Shown here: in pieces, positions 45,902-55,030 of the stretch
Position numbering within the stretch: the stretch's first letter is position 1
Layout: each line of letters starts with the position of its first letter
From: Oopsacas minuta
Taxonomy: Eukaryota > Porifera > Hexactinellida > Lyssacinosida > Leucopsacidae
Length of the DNA: 64,000 nucleotides
Assembly: GCA_024704765.1 (NCBI GenBank)
Contig: JAKMXF010000110.1
Span: 124,001 to 188,000 of the forward strand
Direction of reading: 5' to 3'
The notes under the pieces: generated by a model
What the model was told of the DNA's origin: nothing
Database searches by the model: none
The model's input: only the letters and a program-made list of their open reading frames with translations
Program-made: the position numbers and the translations under genes

Positions 45902-46381
45902 TTAATCATATACAAAAGGTCCAAATGAATCTTCACAGAGTTTATTGTGATTAAATATGAATAAACTCTGAGGTTCTGCAAATGTAGATTCTTCTGGTGA
46001 AATAGCTTTTCTAAGATTAGTCTCTATATTAACCATCGAATTAAATATAGTATTCAATTGGGTTTGTACATCCTGAAAGGAGTGAAATATCTTGATTTTC
46101 AACTCATATTCAATAGTTAACTTTTTCAATTTTTCTAATTCTGACTGTTTCCTTGAAACTATAAGACGCCGTTGATTCTCTTTGAGTACGAATGACCTAT
46201 CATTCATTCTCTTTAATTTCATCGCCATTTTTCTTCTAATCTGTGTTTCTCTAAAGCTCTTCTGCTTTCTCCTTCTTCTGGTAGGAGTACTTGTCTTATT
46301 ACCTGTGTCTATGCCTGGAGTAGTAGCTGTATCAATTTCTGTTTTCTTTAAAACAGTAGTGTTATCGCTGTTCTGAATCAT
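45902..46381 (-). CDS. Small basic coiled-coil protein, possibly bZIP
   Basis: 159 aa from ATG 46379-46381. A Thr-rich start is followed by a strongly basic stretch (TRRRRKQKSFRETQIRRKM, near residues 33-51) and a predicted helix to about residue 110. Within it, NQRRLIVSR has the N-x7-R spacing of the bZIP DNA-contact signature, but the residues between are not the usual Ala pair. The following Leu spacing (LEKLKKLTIEYEL) is not a clean heptad. A bZIP factor is possible; a generic coiled-coil nuclear protein is as likely. The C-terminus (LCEDSFGPFVYD) is acidic and aromatic. Confidence 0.5.
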   Translation of the reverse strand: MIQNSDNTTVLKKTEIDTATTPGIDTGNKTSTPTRRRRKQKSFRETQIRRKMAMKLKRMNDRSFVLKENQRRLIVSRKQSELEKLKKLTIEYELKIKIFHSFQDVQTQLNTIFNSMVNIETNLRKAISPEESTFAEPQSLFIFNHNKLCEDSFGPFVYD

Positions 46382-46451
46382 TGAGCGAAATATTAATGTG
46401 TATGTTGAATCAAATTAAAAATATATTCTGAAGATGTATGTATAATTGTAT

Positions 46452-47409
46452 ACTTGACTAAGATACAGAAGAAGCCTATATGCCAAATGTGTTGTATTGT
46501 CTCATTGGTATATTGATATGAATAGAATTGAAGCCATCATCTATAAAGTGTCAATATCATTGTGACAAACTTGAGCTATTATATTATATTCAGACATCTG
46601 TATAATCTGGACCACCTCTATAATCCTACAATGTATCTGACCTGAAATATTCATTTCTGATCACAAATTCACTTGCTTAAGACAACAATTTGCTAATTAG
46701 ACAATATCCCAACGTATGTCAGCATATTAAAATGAATTAACTATATTAAAGTAGAAGATGTGTCAAATGACAGGATGTAAATTACTCAATTAAGGTAATT
46801 ACAGTATTAACTCTATTGATAATAGTTAAACTCAGACGTACCATTAAAATTATTAATTAGAATGACTCATTCATAAATACATTATAGTAACTCCAGTTGC
46901 TAAGTTGTAACTCATTATAATCAGTAATTTAGAATGACTCATTCACAATGCAATATTATCATTACTAGTCTATCTATATATACCCACATGAAAATGGGAA
47001 AATATTCAAAAGCTCCTCTTCTACATACACAGCATAAAACTACAACTAAACTGAACTCTTAATCAATTAGAAGTCCTCCTATTCCTACAAGCTAGCCAAC
47101 AGGTAACGATTATATATATTATATGAGCGCGCTTCGCTTGCTCGTGCTACGCGGTTGTGAACAATTCTTGTCCACACTCAGGCCTACGGCTCTCGGCTAC
47201 ATAAACTCATAATCTTAACCGTACCAAACATGATACTGCCATAATCTCAAATCTGCTGAATTTATGAGCCCTAAAGTGTACAAATATTTATGAAATGTTG
47301 TTTACAATATCAAATTTGGACTCAGCATACTCTCTTACCTCAGTATAACCATTGTGAGCATGCTTCTACCACTATATATCCATAAAAACATTACATATGA
47401 GAAACTTGA
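46452..47409. repeat. 0.96-kb dispersed repeat, copy 1
   Basis: Nearly identical to 55676-56657, same orientation, from 'acttgactaagatacagaag' to 'catatgagaaacttga'. Differences concentrate in a GC-rich patch near 47126-47210 (cttcgct.gctcgtgctacgcgg) and in a 25-bp indel near 47367. It contains no ORF. Confidence 0.9.
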
Positions 47410-47636
47410 AATTCAGAAAATCGGATTCAGCGTACTTAGTTACTCCTGGTCTAGCCGACAGACTGGGAGTGCGGCTAACGAGTCTTGGCCAATACATTTT
47501 GAATATGTGTAAAAGGTGCGAAATTATGATTAATCGTTGATAAATCATGTAGTGATAAATATAAGATATTAAAATTGGAATCTCTATACTTGATTGGCCC
47601 TTCTAGCGGTTGAAACGAAATATCAAGCAGTATTTT

Positions 47637-47800
47637 GTGATAAATGCAAAAAGGTGTGAAAATATGATTAATCATCAAAAGGTGTGAACAATTCACTTAA
47701 AAAAATTCATACCCGAGGTGCAAATCTACTACCCAGAATGTATATATATATATATATACCAATTTTTATGTTAATCGGATTACTAGATTTCGTGACCATG
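47637..47800. repeat. 'aaggtgtgaa' repeat, copy 1
   Basis: Shares 'tatgattaatc', 'aaaaggtgtgaa' and 'attcatacc.gaggtgcaaat' with 63831-63960 in the same orientation. Confidence 0.65.
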
Positions 47801-48114
47801 CTGACGTCGAACATCGTCCAGGCCATTAGGGTACCTCCCTATAGGAGCAAAAAGGCGAGTCTCACAACTTATCTTACACATGTAATCAGTGGCGACGCTA
47901 GCCAACTGCTACAGGTGGGTCACAAGTAATTAAAATGGGGCATACTAACATTAAGAGGTGGGGCACAGGCCCTACCTGGTCCCACCCTCGAGCCGCCTCC
48001 GAATGTAATGGGCATGCATAACAACCGACCTGTTGTCGTTGTTTATGTCAATCATGTGCATTCTCGGAAATACTAACTCTGACCACAGTACATTTATACT
48101 TATGAAATTTAGTA

Positions 48115-50790
48115 ATGGCTTCACAAAATCCAGAACAGGCACAAACTTTGAGCAAAAAGGAAAAAGAATTCTATGATAAATTCCAAGAATATTCAGGGTA
48201 TAAGAGATCGATATTCATGATCGGAATTACTGGAGCAGGGAAAAGTACATTCTGTAACTTTCTAGCAAATGATAAGTTATTTGATGAAGGATGTGGTTTC
48301 ATTTCTAAGACACAACAAGCAGGTGCTTGCAAATTTAGCTTCAATTCAGAAGATGTACTCATTATAGATTGTCCAGGATTTTGTGATTCTAAGCGTTCTC
48401 CTGAGGATATTCAAGATGAACTTTGCAGAGTGGGAGTGATGGCAAAGGACGGAACTGATGCTGTTGCCATTGTGGTCAATTCAATGGAGAGGTTCAGCGA
48501 TAATCATAGAAACGTGCTTAACCAGCTTGAATTTCTAGGCGGATCTTTGTGGGAACACGCATTCTTAGTTTTCACTAGAGAATCTAAATTAATAAAAGAA
48601 TTCGAAGTGGGAAGAGGCGAAGAGTATATTGAACTGATAAGTGCGGACAAAAATTGTCCACCAATCTTGTCAGAATGGTTGAAAAAGGCGAACAGACGTT
48701 ATGTTTGTGTTGAAAGCAAAAAGAAGTTTCAAAATGAAGCATACAGGGACGAAAAATGTAACAAGATCTTCGAACTAATGGATGATATTCGTATAACAAC
48801 AAACAATACGAGATACAACAATTCTATGATGAAACAAGGGGCTAGTTTCTTCAGACAAATTGCCGAAGCAAGAAGAAAAGAAGACGGAATGCAAAAATTA
48901 GCGATACAAATGGAGCATCAGAAGAATGAAGATAAGAAAATCATAGAAGAGGCACAAAGAAAACTAGAAGAAACACAAAAATCAGCAAATGAAAAAAATG
49001 AGAGAGACATGATGGTGATCGGACAAAAACAAAATGAAATTATGGAAATGAATAGAAAAATGGAGCATGAGAGGAAGGAAAATAAGAAAATCACAGAAGA
49101 TGCACAAAGAAAACTAGAAGATGCACAAAGAAAACTAGAAGAAACACAAAAAGCAGCAAATGAAAAACATGAGAGAGACATGATGATGAACGAACAAAAA
49201 CAAAATGAAATTATGGAAATGAATAGAAAAATGGAGATGAATAGGATAGAAAGTGAGATGCAGCAGTATAAATTACGAGTTGAAAAGCTAGAATGTGAGC
49301 GGTTACAAGAAATTGAAATTCGAAAATTGAAAGAGTCGTCCAGGGAAGCTGCTGAATCTGTATCTGGAAATGAGAGCAGTTCTTGTTTTTCTCATCAAAC
49401 AAAGATCATGCTTTCAACAGGAGAACTGAGCGATATTATCAATATTAAATCAGGTGATATAGTATTTACACCTAATGGTTCTAGGAAAGTTGCTGTCCTC
49501 TCAATGATCAAGAGATACAACGATAAAATCTACACCATTGATAACAGAGATTTCCAATTTAACAAGTTTCATCCTTTCGTCGCTTATCAAACAACAAACA
49601 CTGAACAGACATCTTTTGCTGTTATTGACGTCAATGAGTTCATTAACTTCATGCCTACCATGGCAGCAAGAAACATAAAGAGCCTATATGCAAGAGACAC
49701 TAAGTTATCTGGATATTCTAAGCAAGGTCTGTGTCCTATCCCAATTCAATCAATTTCAAAGAGTGAAGAAGATTTATCTTCCGAGTACGATATCCTTTAT
49801 GATGTCATTCTAGAACCAAACGGAACAGGAATTAACGAGTATTTTGCTGGAGATGTCAATCAGGTATTTCTCGTATCTTCCGAAATATCAATGTATACGC
49901 TAGAATCCGAACGTAAAATCATGCCGGCTCATATAACAATTCTTTCTATCATAAACAAAATATCACAACAACAAGCTGTGTATTCAAGTAAGATGCTCAA
50001 TACAGAGAATGACGTAATAAACTTCTTCGAAAACGAAATTATCCAAGATGATGGAATAAGTCTACTGACAGAGGCATCATTGAAAATGTCACATTTTCAA
50101 TCACTCAATCTCACAAGCATTCCTGTCACAATAAAAGAAATTGAAAAACATCTAAAGCAAACTCTAAGTTTCTTTGCAGAACCAAAACCTATAGCTGTAA
50201 CAACTTTGTCTCTGATTTATGAGGATTTTCAAACACTTATCGGTCCACTTCACACAATGATCAAGTTGGGATGGAGGGAATACACGCCTGCAGGGGAAAG
50301 AGAGCAATTGTCAGTAGGAATAGCAGATATTGCATTCATCAGCGAAGAATGTTTCTCTTTGCCAATTGAAATTATGTTAACTAAAAATACAGATGAAGTA
50401 CCGTACATGATGCAAGAAAGGGAGAATAACCAAAATGCAAGAATAAGACAAATAGTTGACACAATATATATCCCATTCGATGAAACACGTGATGACAAGC
50501 TATACTTGGTTGTGAAGGAGAAAAACACTCCAAATATTATCGCTAGGAAGTGCATCATACTTAATCCAAATAAAGTCTATGATTACAGATTGTTGAAATT
50601 ATTCTCATGTGATCATTTCAACATTTCGGAAGTAAGAGTTAACCTGGACATCAGGACTGTGTCTAACAAGCAAATGAAGAGGGAAATAACAGCAAAACAG
50701 GAATGGAACGAAGATCTTGAATTAGATTTCGCAGAGAGATTCGCTTCAAAGATAGTTGACTGCTTGGTGCAGAAAGTGAAGGCTCTGTGA
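48115..50790 (+). CDS. GIMAP/AIG1-type GTPase fused to coiled coil and Hint domain
   Basis: 891 aa, single exon, no signal peptide. Residues 35-230 are an AIG1-like GTPase: P-loop GITGAGKSTFCN, G3 DCPGFCD, the AIG1 'conserved box' region (VNSMERFSDNHRNVLNQLEFLG) and FTRESKL at the G4 position, where GIMAPs have T-R/K-x-D. Residues 235-415 form a charged coiled coil with an internal duplication (two units ending NEIMEMNRKME). Residue C424 begins a Hint domain: CFSHQTKIMLSTGE..., IKSGDIV, FHPF (H486 at the family TxxH position with Asn for Thr), closing near YDVILEPNG...EYFAGDVNQVFLV. Residues 600-891 are unassigned. Hint domains of hedgehog proteins and bacterial toxins cleave themselves through the leading Cys. 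GIMAPs act in immune cells on membranes. The combined role is unknown. Confidence 0.85.
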   Translation: MASQNPEQAQTLSKKEKEFYDKFQEYSGYKRSIFMIGITGAGKSTFCNFLANDKLFDEGCGFISKTQQAGACKFSFNSEDVLIIDCPGFCDSKRSPEDIQDELCRVGVMAKDGTDAVAIVVNSMERFSDNHRNVLNQLEFLGGSLWEHAFLVFTRESKLIKEFEVGRGEEYIELISADKNCPPILSEWLKKANRRYVCVESKKKFQNEAYRDEKCNKIFELMDDIRITTNNTRYNNSMMKQGASFFRQIAEARRKEDGMQKLAIQMEHQKNEDKKIIEEAQRKLEETQKSANEKNERDMMVIGQKQNEIMEMNRKMEHERKENKKITEDAQRKLEDAQRKLEETQKAANEKHERDMMMNEQKQNEIMEMNRKMEMNRIESEMQQYKLRVEKLECERLQEIEIRKLKESSREAAESVSGNESSSCFSHQTKIMLSTGELSDIINIKSGDIVFTPNGSRKVAVLSMIKRYNDKIYTIDNRDFQFNKFHPFVAYQTTNTEQTSFAVIDVNEFINFMPTMAARNIKSLYARDTKLSGYSKQGLCPIPIQSISKSEEDLSSEYDILYDVILEPNGTGINEYFAGDVNQVFLVSSEISMYTLESERKIMPAHITILSIINKISQQQAVYSSKMLNTENDVINFFENEIIQDDGISLLTEASLKMSHFQSLNLTSIPVTIKEIEKHLKQTLSFFAEPKPIAVTTLSLIYEDFQTLIGPLHTMIKLGWREYTPAGEREQLSVGIADIAFISEECFSLPIEIMLTKNTDEVPYMMQERENNQNARIRQIVDTIYIPFDETRDDKLYLVVKEKNTPNIIARKCIILNPNKVYDYRLLKLFSCDHFNISEVRVNLDIRTVSNKQMKREITAKQEWNEDLELDFAERFASKIVDCLVQKVKAL

Positions 50791-51500
50791 CAACATTAAT
50801 CATATAGGCCCTTAGTTATCGGTTATTAGTTCTAGCCCTGTTGTTCGTAGTAAGTTTATACGCATTGAGCAACTAATAGTATAGACATCATTAGTTCCCT
50901 AGTTTGTATGTAGGTTATTAGTTTAGGCTCTGTAAAGTGTGCTTTTGTTGACATTTCATTAAAGAATCTCTCAAAACATGATTATTTAGGAGTAAATCAT
51001 GGGTTAATTCAATATGTAGCGGGGTTTCATACAGGCTTTGGATTCACCCTAAGGAAAATCTTCCCCCCAGGTGTGTAAAACTGTAAATACGTGTATCAAT
51101 AAGAATCTTGGGTACAGCCAGAACTCAATACTAAATAATCATTCGATTCAGGAATCTTGATATTCTTCCCACCCAGAAAAAATTCTCTACACAACCTTGT
51201 GTAATACCTGCTCATGACTTTGGATGTAAAATATTGTATTTTCAGTACGCCAACATAAATCAAAGAGCAGGATAGTCCTAATACTACAAAATCGTACATT
51301 CATGGGAACTCAAATATGCTAAATTGTCAGCTCACATTTACGACCAAAAATTATTAAAAAGTCATAAAGCAAATAATGCAGAGAAATATGATTAATAGAA
51401 AAAGATTATTCATAAATAGATGAGTAATTTTAAATGTAGAAATAATAGAGACAATGTATATATAATTAAGGGCAAGATTCACTTGTATTATAAAGAAGGA
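50791..51500. other. Spacer, likely 5' untranslated exon region
   Basis: No gene seen. The promoter and any 5' non-coding exon of the next gene must lie here; an AG at about 51492-51493 is a possible acceptor before the ATG. Confidence 0.4.
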
Positions 51501-52466
51501 ATGGGATGTGTATATGGAACGCAGATTGGAGCAGGATTGCCAGTTGGAACAAATTCAGAAACTCGACAAATTCAAAACATAAATAATGACTTTCTAAACC
51601 ACAAATATCGTAATCCCTCTAAGGATTATGACTTGAGTGATGATACAGATGATGGGTATAAGTATCTGAGAGGAGGTTATCCATACTATCCGCCTTATGG
51701 ATGTGAGACAATAGTAATTAAGGTTATAAAGAAGTACAGTGATGACGTCTGGTTAGGACAAAATGGCAATCGTGGTACATACTTAACCATGCCATCAAGT
51801 AAAGACACGATTCGACAGTTGAAAGTACTCATCCAACAAAAATTAGGAGTAAAACCAGAGAATCAGTGCTTAAGGTACCAAGGCATACTAGTAGAAGATA
51901 CAAACACTCTAGAAAGTTATAATATAACTGACTATTCGATTATTACAGTATTCGTTGGAACTCAAGGCAGTTCAATAGAACAAAACTTGATTGATTCTAT
52001 ATATTTGGATCCTTATTGGGATCGTGACTACACAAACTTAACAGGTGAGCATATTAAGCGTATGAGAGGAGGATATCCATACTATAGACCTTGTGGATGG
52101 AAGAGAATAGCTATTAAAGTGACAGGGAAGTATTCTGATGACAAATGGCTGGGACACACTGGTGCAGAAGGTGAATGGGCAGTATCATACCATGGAACGA
52201 AAAAAGGTGCGTTTGACAATATTTGTACCCAAGGGTATAAAGTAGGAACAAGAGCGGTATATGGTAGAGGTGTTTACTCATCTCCTGATATTAATGTGGC
52301 CAAAGGTTATGCAAAACAATTTCTAATTAATGGAGTTACATATTTGGGAATATTTCAGAACCGAGTAAACCCAAAAGGTGTGAATATAGTGAATGATGGA
52401 GAGTTCTGGGTATGTCCAGATCCAAATGATATCAGGCCGTATGGTTTATGTGTGAAAAGATGTTAG
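51501..52466 (+). CDS. Ubl-ART family member 1, acylated N-terminus, H-Y-E triad
   Basis: 321 aa from the ATG of MGCVYGTQ. An in-frame ATG 27 codons earlier exists, but the homologue at 53612 and the Gly2-Cys3 start argue for this one (N-myristoylation plus palmitoylation, hence inner membrane face). Order: acylation site; acidic DLSDDTDDG; an RGGYPYY...WLG half-copy of the C-terminal module (about 55-90); ubiquitin-like domain (about 95-160, TIRQLKVLIQQKLGVKP and LEDTNTLESYNI match ubiquitin's second half); then the C-terminal domain. That domain has MRGGYPYYRPCGWKRIAIKV, YHGT (H231), GRGVYSS (Y259) and GEFWV (E301), which align with the PARP H-Y-E triad. It ends CVKRC. It may transfer ADP-ribose; the family is otherwise uncharacterised as far as I know. 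Confidence 0.75.
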   Translation: MGCVYGTQIGAGLPVGTNSETRQIQNINNDFLNHKYRNPSKDYDLSDDTDDGYKYLRGGYPYYPPYGCETIVIKVIKKYSDDVWLGQNGNRGTYLTMPSSKDTIRQLKVLIQQKLGVKPENQCLRYQGILVEDTNTLESYNITDYSIITVFVGTQGSSIEQNLIDSIYLDPYWDRDYTNLTGEHIKRMRGGYPYYRPCGWKRIAIKVTGKYSDDKWLGHTGAEGEWAVSYHGTKKGAFDNICTQGYKVGTRAVYGRGVYSSPDINVAKGYAKQFLINGVTYLGIFQNRVNPKGVNIVNDGEFWVCPDPNDIRPYGLCVKRC

Positions 52467-52801
52467 TGTTACTTCCTTTGAGACAATCTTAGAGTTGTAT
52501 AATAGTTTGTGTGTCTCAAATAAGTTTCTATAATTGTGAATTGTATATTTCGTATATTAAAATACGTAAGTAATCATTTGGCTGTAAATTTCCCACGGTC
52601 CATCTAAAGTATATCAGCAGCCTGGGTCAAAAGCATTAGCATAATGTACACACTTAATAGATAGGAATATAAAGAAAGATCTTTGCTGAGATTAGTTCAT
52701 TGTAAATGTTTAATAAGTAGATTATCTAGTAATGTTAATCAAGTAAATGACTATCAAAAGAGATTATGTAATCTCCAATACAAATTGTAGAGAGTATATG
52801 T

Positions 52802-52940
52802 GATGTTTCTAATGTAAATATAATCTTTCAAAAATAGAATAAATCATTGAATTTCAAAAATTGCGCAAAAAGTACGAACTGATCAACTTCGAAACGAACT
52901 TGACCCGAAGCAGTCCCAAAGATGATAAAACTATTTATTC
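52802..52940. repeat. Inverted repeat flanking family member 2, left arm
   Basis: Reverse complement matches 54890-55030 ('aaaaattg.gcaaaaagtacgaactgatc', 'caaagatgat.aaactatttattctcatc'). Member 2 lies between the arms. Confidence 0.75.
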
Positions 52941-53130
52941 TCATCTTTTTTGGATGATAACTTAGGATTGATAGCTGTTGCTTTAAGCTAGATGACAAAC
53001 ACAGAATTGTAACCAAGACAAAACATGAAAATATGCAAAGGGAAGTTAGACCGGATAAAGTTGACTTCAGAGGAGAGGTAAATATAACTCAATTAATTGA
53101 GCAGAGTTGGGAAGAGAGAAATATTTAGAA
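52941..53130 (+). pseudogene. Decayed N-terminal fragment of a Ubl-ART gene
   Basis: Reads DDNLGLIAVALS-stop-MTNTEL, then after a 1-base shift TKTKHENMQRE and VDFRGEV...LIEQSWEE to a stop. This matches the start of the 57767 gene (DENLALVAAAPSSMTNREI...). No Ubl or ART part follows. Confidence 0.65.
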
Positions 53131-53274
53131 AGAGGATATGTGCCGTTGTTACGGAAAATATACAAAATTAATTCATCAGATATATTAAATAACGCAGAGG
53201 ATATTAATAATACAAAATGATAACTCATTTATGAGATGAGTCATCTTAAATACTAATATGGCAATAGTGGAGAG

Positions 53275-53298
53275 TATATATATATATATATATATATA
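53275..53298. repeat. (TA)n microsatellite
   Basis: About 12 TA units. Confidence 0.85.
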
Positions 53299-53611
53299 AT
53301 CAAGAGGCCAAATTACAAAAACGAAGCTGGAAAAATACTTGAGAAATAAATTCATCTTCAATCCAAACGTGAGTTCGTACAATGGTTGTTTCAATCTGTA
53401 TTGCTTAGCTAAATAAACGCGACAATCAACGAAATGTGGCAAAAGCGGTTACTTCTAATGATGCTGCATCTTGGAAGTTTACTTGTACATTCTAGATATG
53501 TTTAGGACTTTAGGTAATAGAGGATTGCCGTAAATATGATAGCAATACAATAGAGGCAACATAAATATTAGGTGAATAATCAAACTGTTGTTGTATTTCA
53601 GGACAAAGATC

Positions 53612-54697
53612 ATGGGATGTGTATATGGAAAGCAGAATGGAGCAGTTGGAGTGCAGGTTGGAGCAAATTCAGGAGCTCCACAAATCCCAAACTATAAGCA
53701 AAACACCCTAGACTCCAACATGGGCGTAGCTAAGGGGTTGCTAGGAGTTGCTGGCAACCCTAGCGTTACTGTCAGCTACCCCAGTTGGAACATCATCAAA
53801 GAGGAATTGCAAGCTACGCATCTAGACTCCAAATATCGTGATCCCCCTAAGGATGATGACCTGAGTGATGATACAGATGATGGGTATAAGTATCTGAGAG
53901 GAGGTCATCCATACTCTCTGCCTTATGTGTGTGAGAGAATAGGAATTAAGGTTATAGAGAATTACAGTGATGATGTCTGGTTAGGACAAAATGGCAATCG
54001 TAATACATACTTAACTATGCCATCAAGTAAAGACACGATTCGACAGTTGAAAGTACTCATCCAACAAAAATTGGGAGTAAACACACAGAATCAGTGCTTA
54101 AGGTACCAAGGCATACTATTAGAAAATACAAACACTCTAAAAAGTTATAATATAACTAACAATTCGACGATTAGATTGTTCATCATTGGAACTCAAGGCG
54201 GTTCAATAGAACAAAACTTGATTGATTCTATATATTTGGATCCTCATTGGGATCGTGACTACACTAACTTAACAGGTGAGCATATTAAGCAAATGAGAGG
54301 AGGATATCAATACTATAGACCTTGTGGATGGAAGAGAATAGCTATTAAAGTGTTAGGGAAGTATTCTGATGACAAATGGCTGGGACGCACTGGTGCAGAA
54401 GGTGAATGGGCAGTAACCTACCATGGAACGAAACAGCCAGTATTTGAAAAGATTTGTGAAGAAGGGTATAAAGTAGGACCAGGAGCGAAATTTGGCAGAG
54501 GTGTTTACTCATCTCCTGATATTAATTTGGCCAAATTTTATGCAACACAATTTCTAATTAATGGAGTTAAATATTTGGGAATATTTCAGAACAGAGTAAA
54601 CCCAAAAGGTGTGAAAATAGAGTATGCTGGAAAGTACTGGGTATGTCCAGATCCAAATGACATCAGGCCGTATGGTCTATGTGTGAAAAGATGTTAG
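53612..54697 (+). CDS. Ubl-ART family member 2, acylated N-terminus
   Basis: 361 aa from the MGCVYGKQ start; the acceptor TTTCAG ends 10 bases before the ATG. Same plan as member 1: Gly2-Cys3 acylation motif, acidic DLSDDTDDG, half-copy RGGHPYS...KVIENYSDDVWLG, ubiquitin-like part ending IGTQGG, and the ART-like domain with MRGGYQYYRPCGWKR, YHGT and GRGVYSS. It differs by a Gly/Val/Pro-rich insert near residues 20-75 (SNMGVAKGLLGVAGNP...WNIIKEEL), a KQPVFEKICEEGYKVGPGA loop shared with member 5, and GKYWV where member 1 has GEFWV, so the putative third catalytic residue is Lys. It ends CVKRC. Perhaps catalytically altered or a binding-only form. Confidence 0.75.
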   Translation: MGCVYGKQNGAVGVQVGANSGAPQIPNYKQNTLDSNMGVAKGLLGVAGNPSVTVSYPSWNIIKEELQATHLDSKYRDPPKDDDLSDDTDDGYKYLRGGHPYSLPYVCERIGIKVIENYSDDVWLGQNGNRNTYLTMPSSKDTIRQLKVLIQQKLGVNTQNQCLRYQGILLENTNTLKSYNITNNSTIRLFIIGTQGGSIEQNLIDSIYLDPHWDRDYTNLTGEHIKQMRGGYQYYRPCGWKRIAIKVLGKYSDDKWLGRTGAEGEWAVTYHGTKQPVFEKICEEGYKVGPGAKFGRGVYSSPDINLAKFYATQFLINGVKYLGIFQNRVNPKGVKIEYAGKYWVCPDPNDIRPYGLCVKRC

Positions 54698-54889
54698 TGT
54701 TACTTCCTTTGAGACAATCTTTACTGAGATTAGTTCATTATAAATGTTTAATATGTAGATTATCTAGTAATGTTAATCAATTCAATGACTATCAAAAGAG
54801 ATTATGTAATCTTCAATACAAATTGTAGAGAGATGATGTAATAAGAAATTAAGATATTAACTATAAATTTATCCAAAAAAGATAAGAAT

Positions 54890-55030
54890 AAATAATAGTT
54901 TCATCATCTTTGAGACTGCTCGGGTCAGGTTTGGGTTCGAAGTTGATCAGTTCGTACTTTTTGCTCAATTTTTGAAATTAAATGATTCATTCTATTTTTG
55001 AAAGATTATATTTACATTAGAAACATCACA
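54890..55030. repeat. Inverted repeat flanking family member 2, right arm
   Basis: Inverted copy of 52802-52940, with small indels. Confidence 0.75.

Larger units (their letters stand above)
46382..48114. other. Repeat-rich intergenic region before the accessory cluster
   Basis: Holds copy 1 of a 0.96-kb repeat (46452-47409), then 'aaaggtgtgaa' repeats around 47505-47760 that recur at the right edge of the window. A GC-richer patch at 47885-48005 (gtggcgacgctagcc..., ggtcccaccctcg) looks like a decayed transposon. The 81-codon ORF at 47684-47929 falls across these repeats and is not a gene. Confidence 0.55.
52467..53611. other. Spacer with gene remnants
   Basis: Starts with the 3' flank shared by the array (gagacaatcttagagttgtataatagtttg). 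It continues with one arm of an inverted repeat (52802-52940), a decayed N-terminal family remnant (52941-53130) and a (TA)n run at 53275-53298. The acceptor 'tatttcag' at 53594-53601, just before the next ATG, implies an upstream non-coding exon for that gene. Confidence 0.55.

Noticed and set aside
47684-47929. 81-codon plus ORF before the GIMAP-Hint gene
   Set aside because: Crosses two repeat families and a TA run; no conserved composition.
48918-49181. Minus-strand ORF of 87 codons rich in Ser/Phe/Cys
   Set aside because: Antisense of the coiled-coil repeat; the repetition is inherited from the sense strand.
53588-53611. Upstream in-frame ATG for Ubl-ART member 2 (MLYFRTKI...)
   Set aside because: A splice acceptor (TTTCAG) lies between it and the MGCVYGKQ start, so those codons are intronic.
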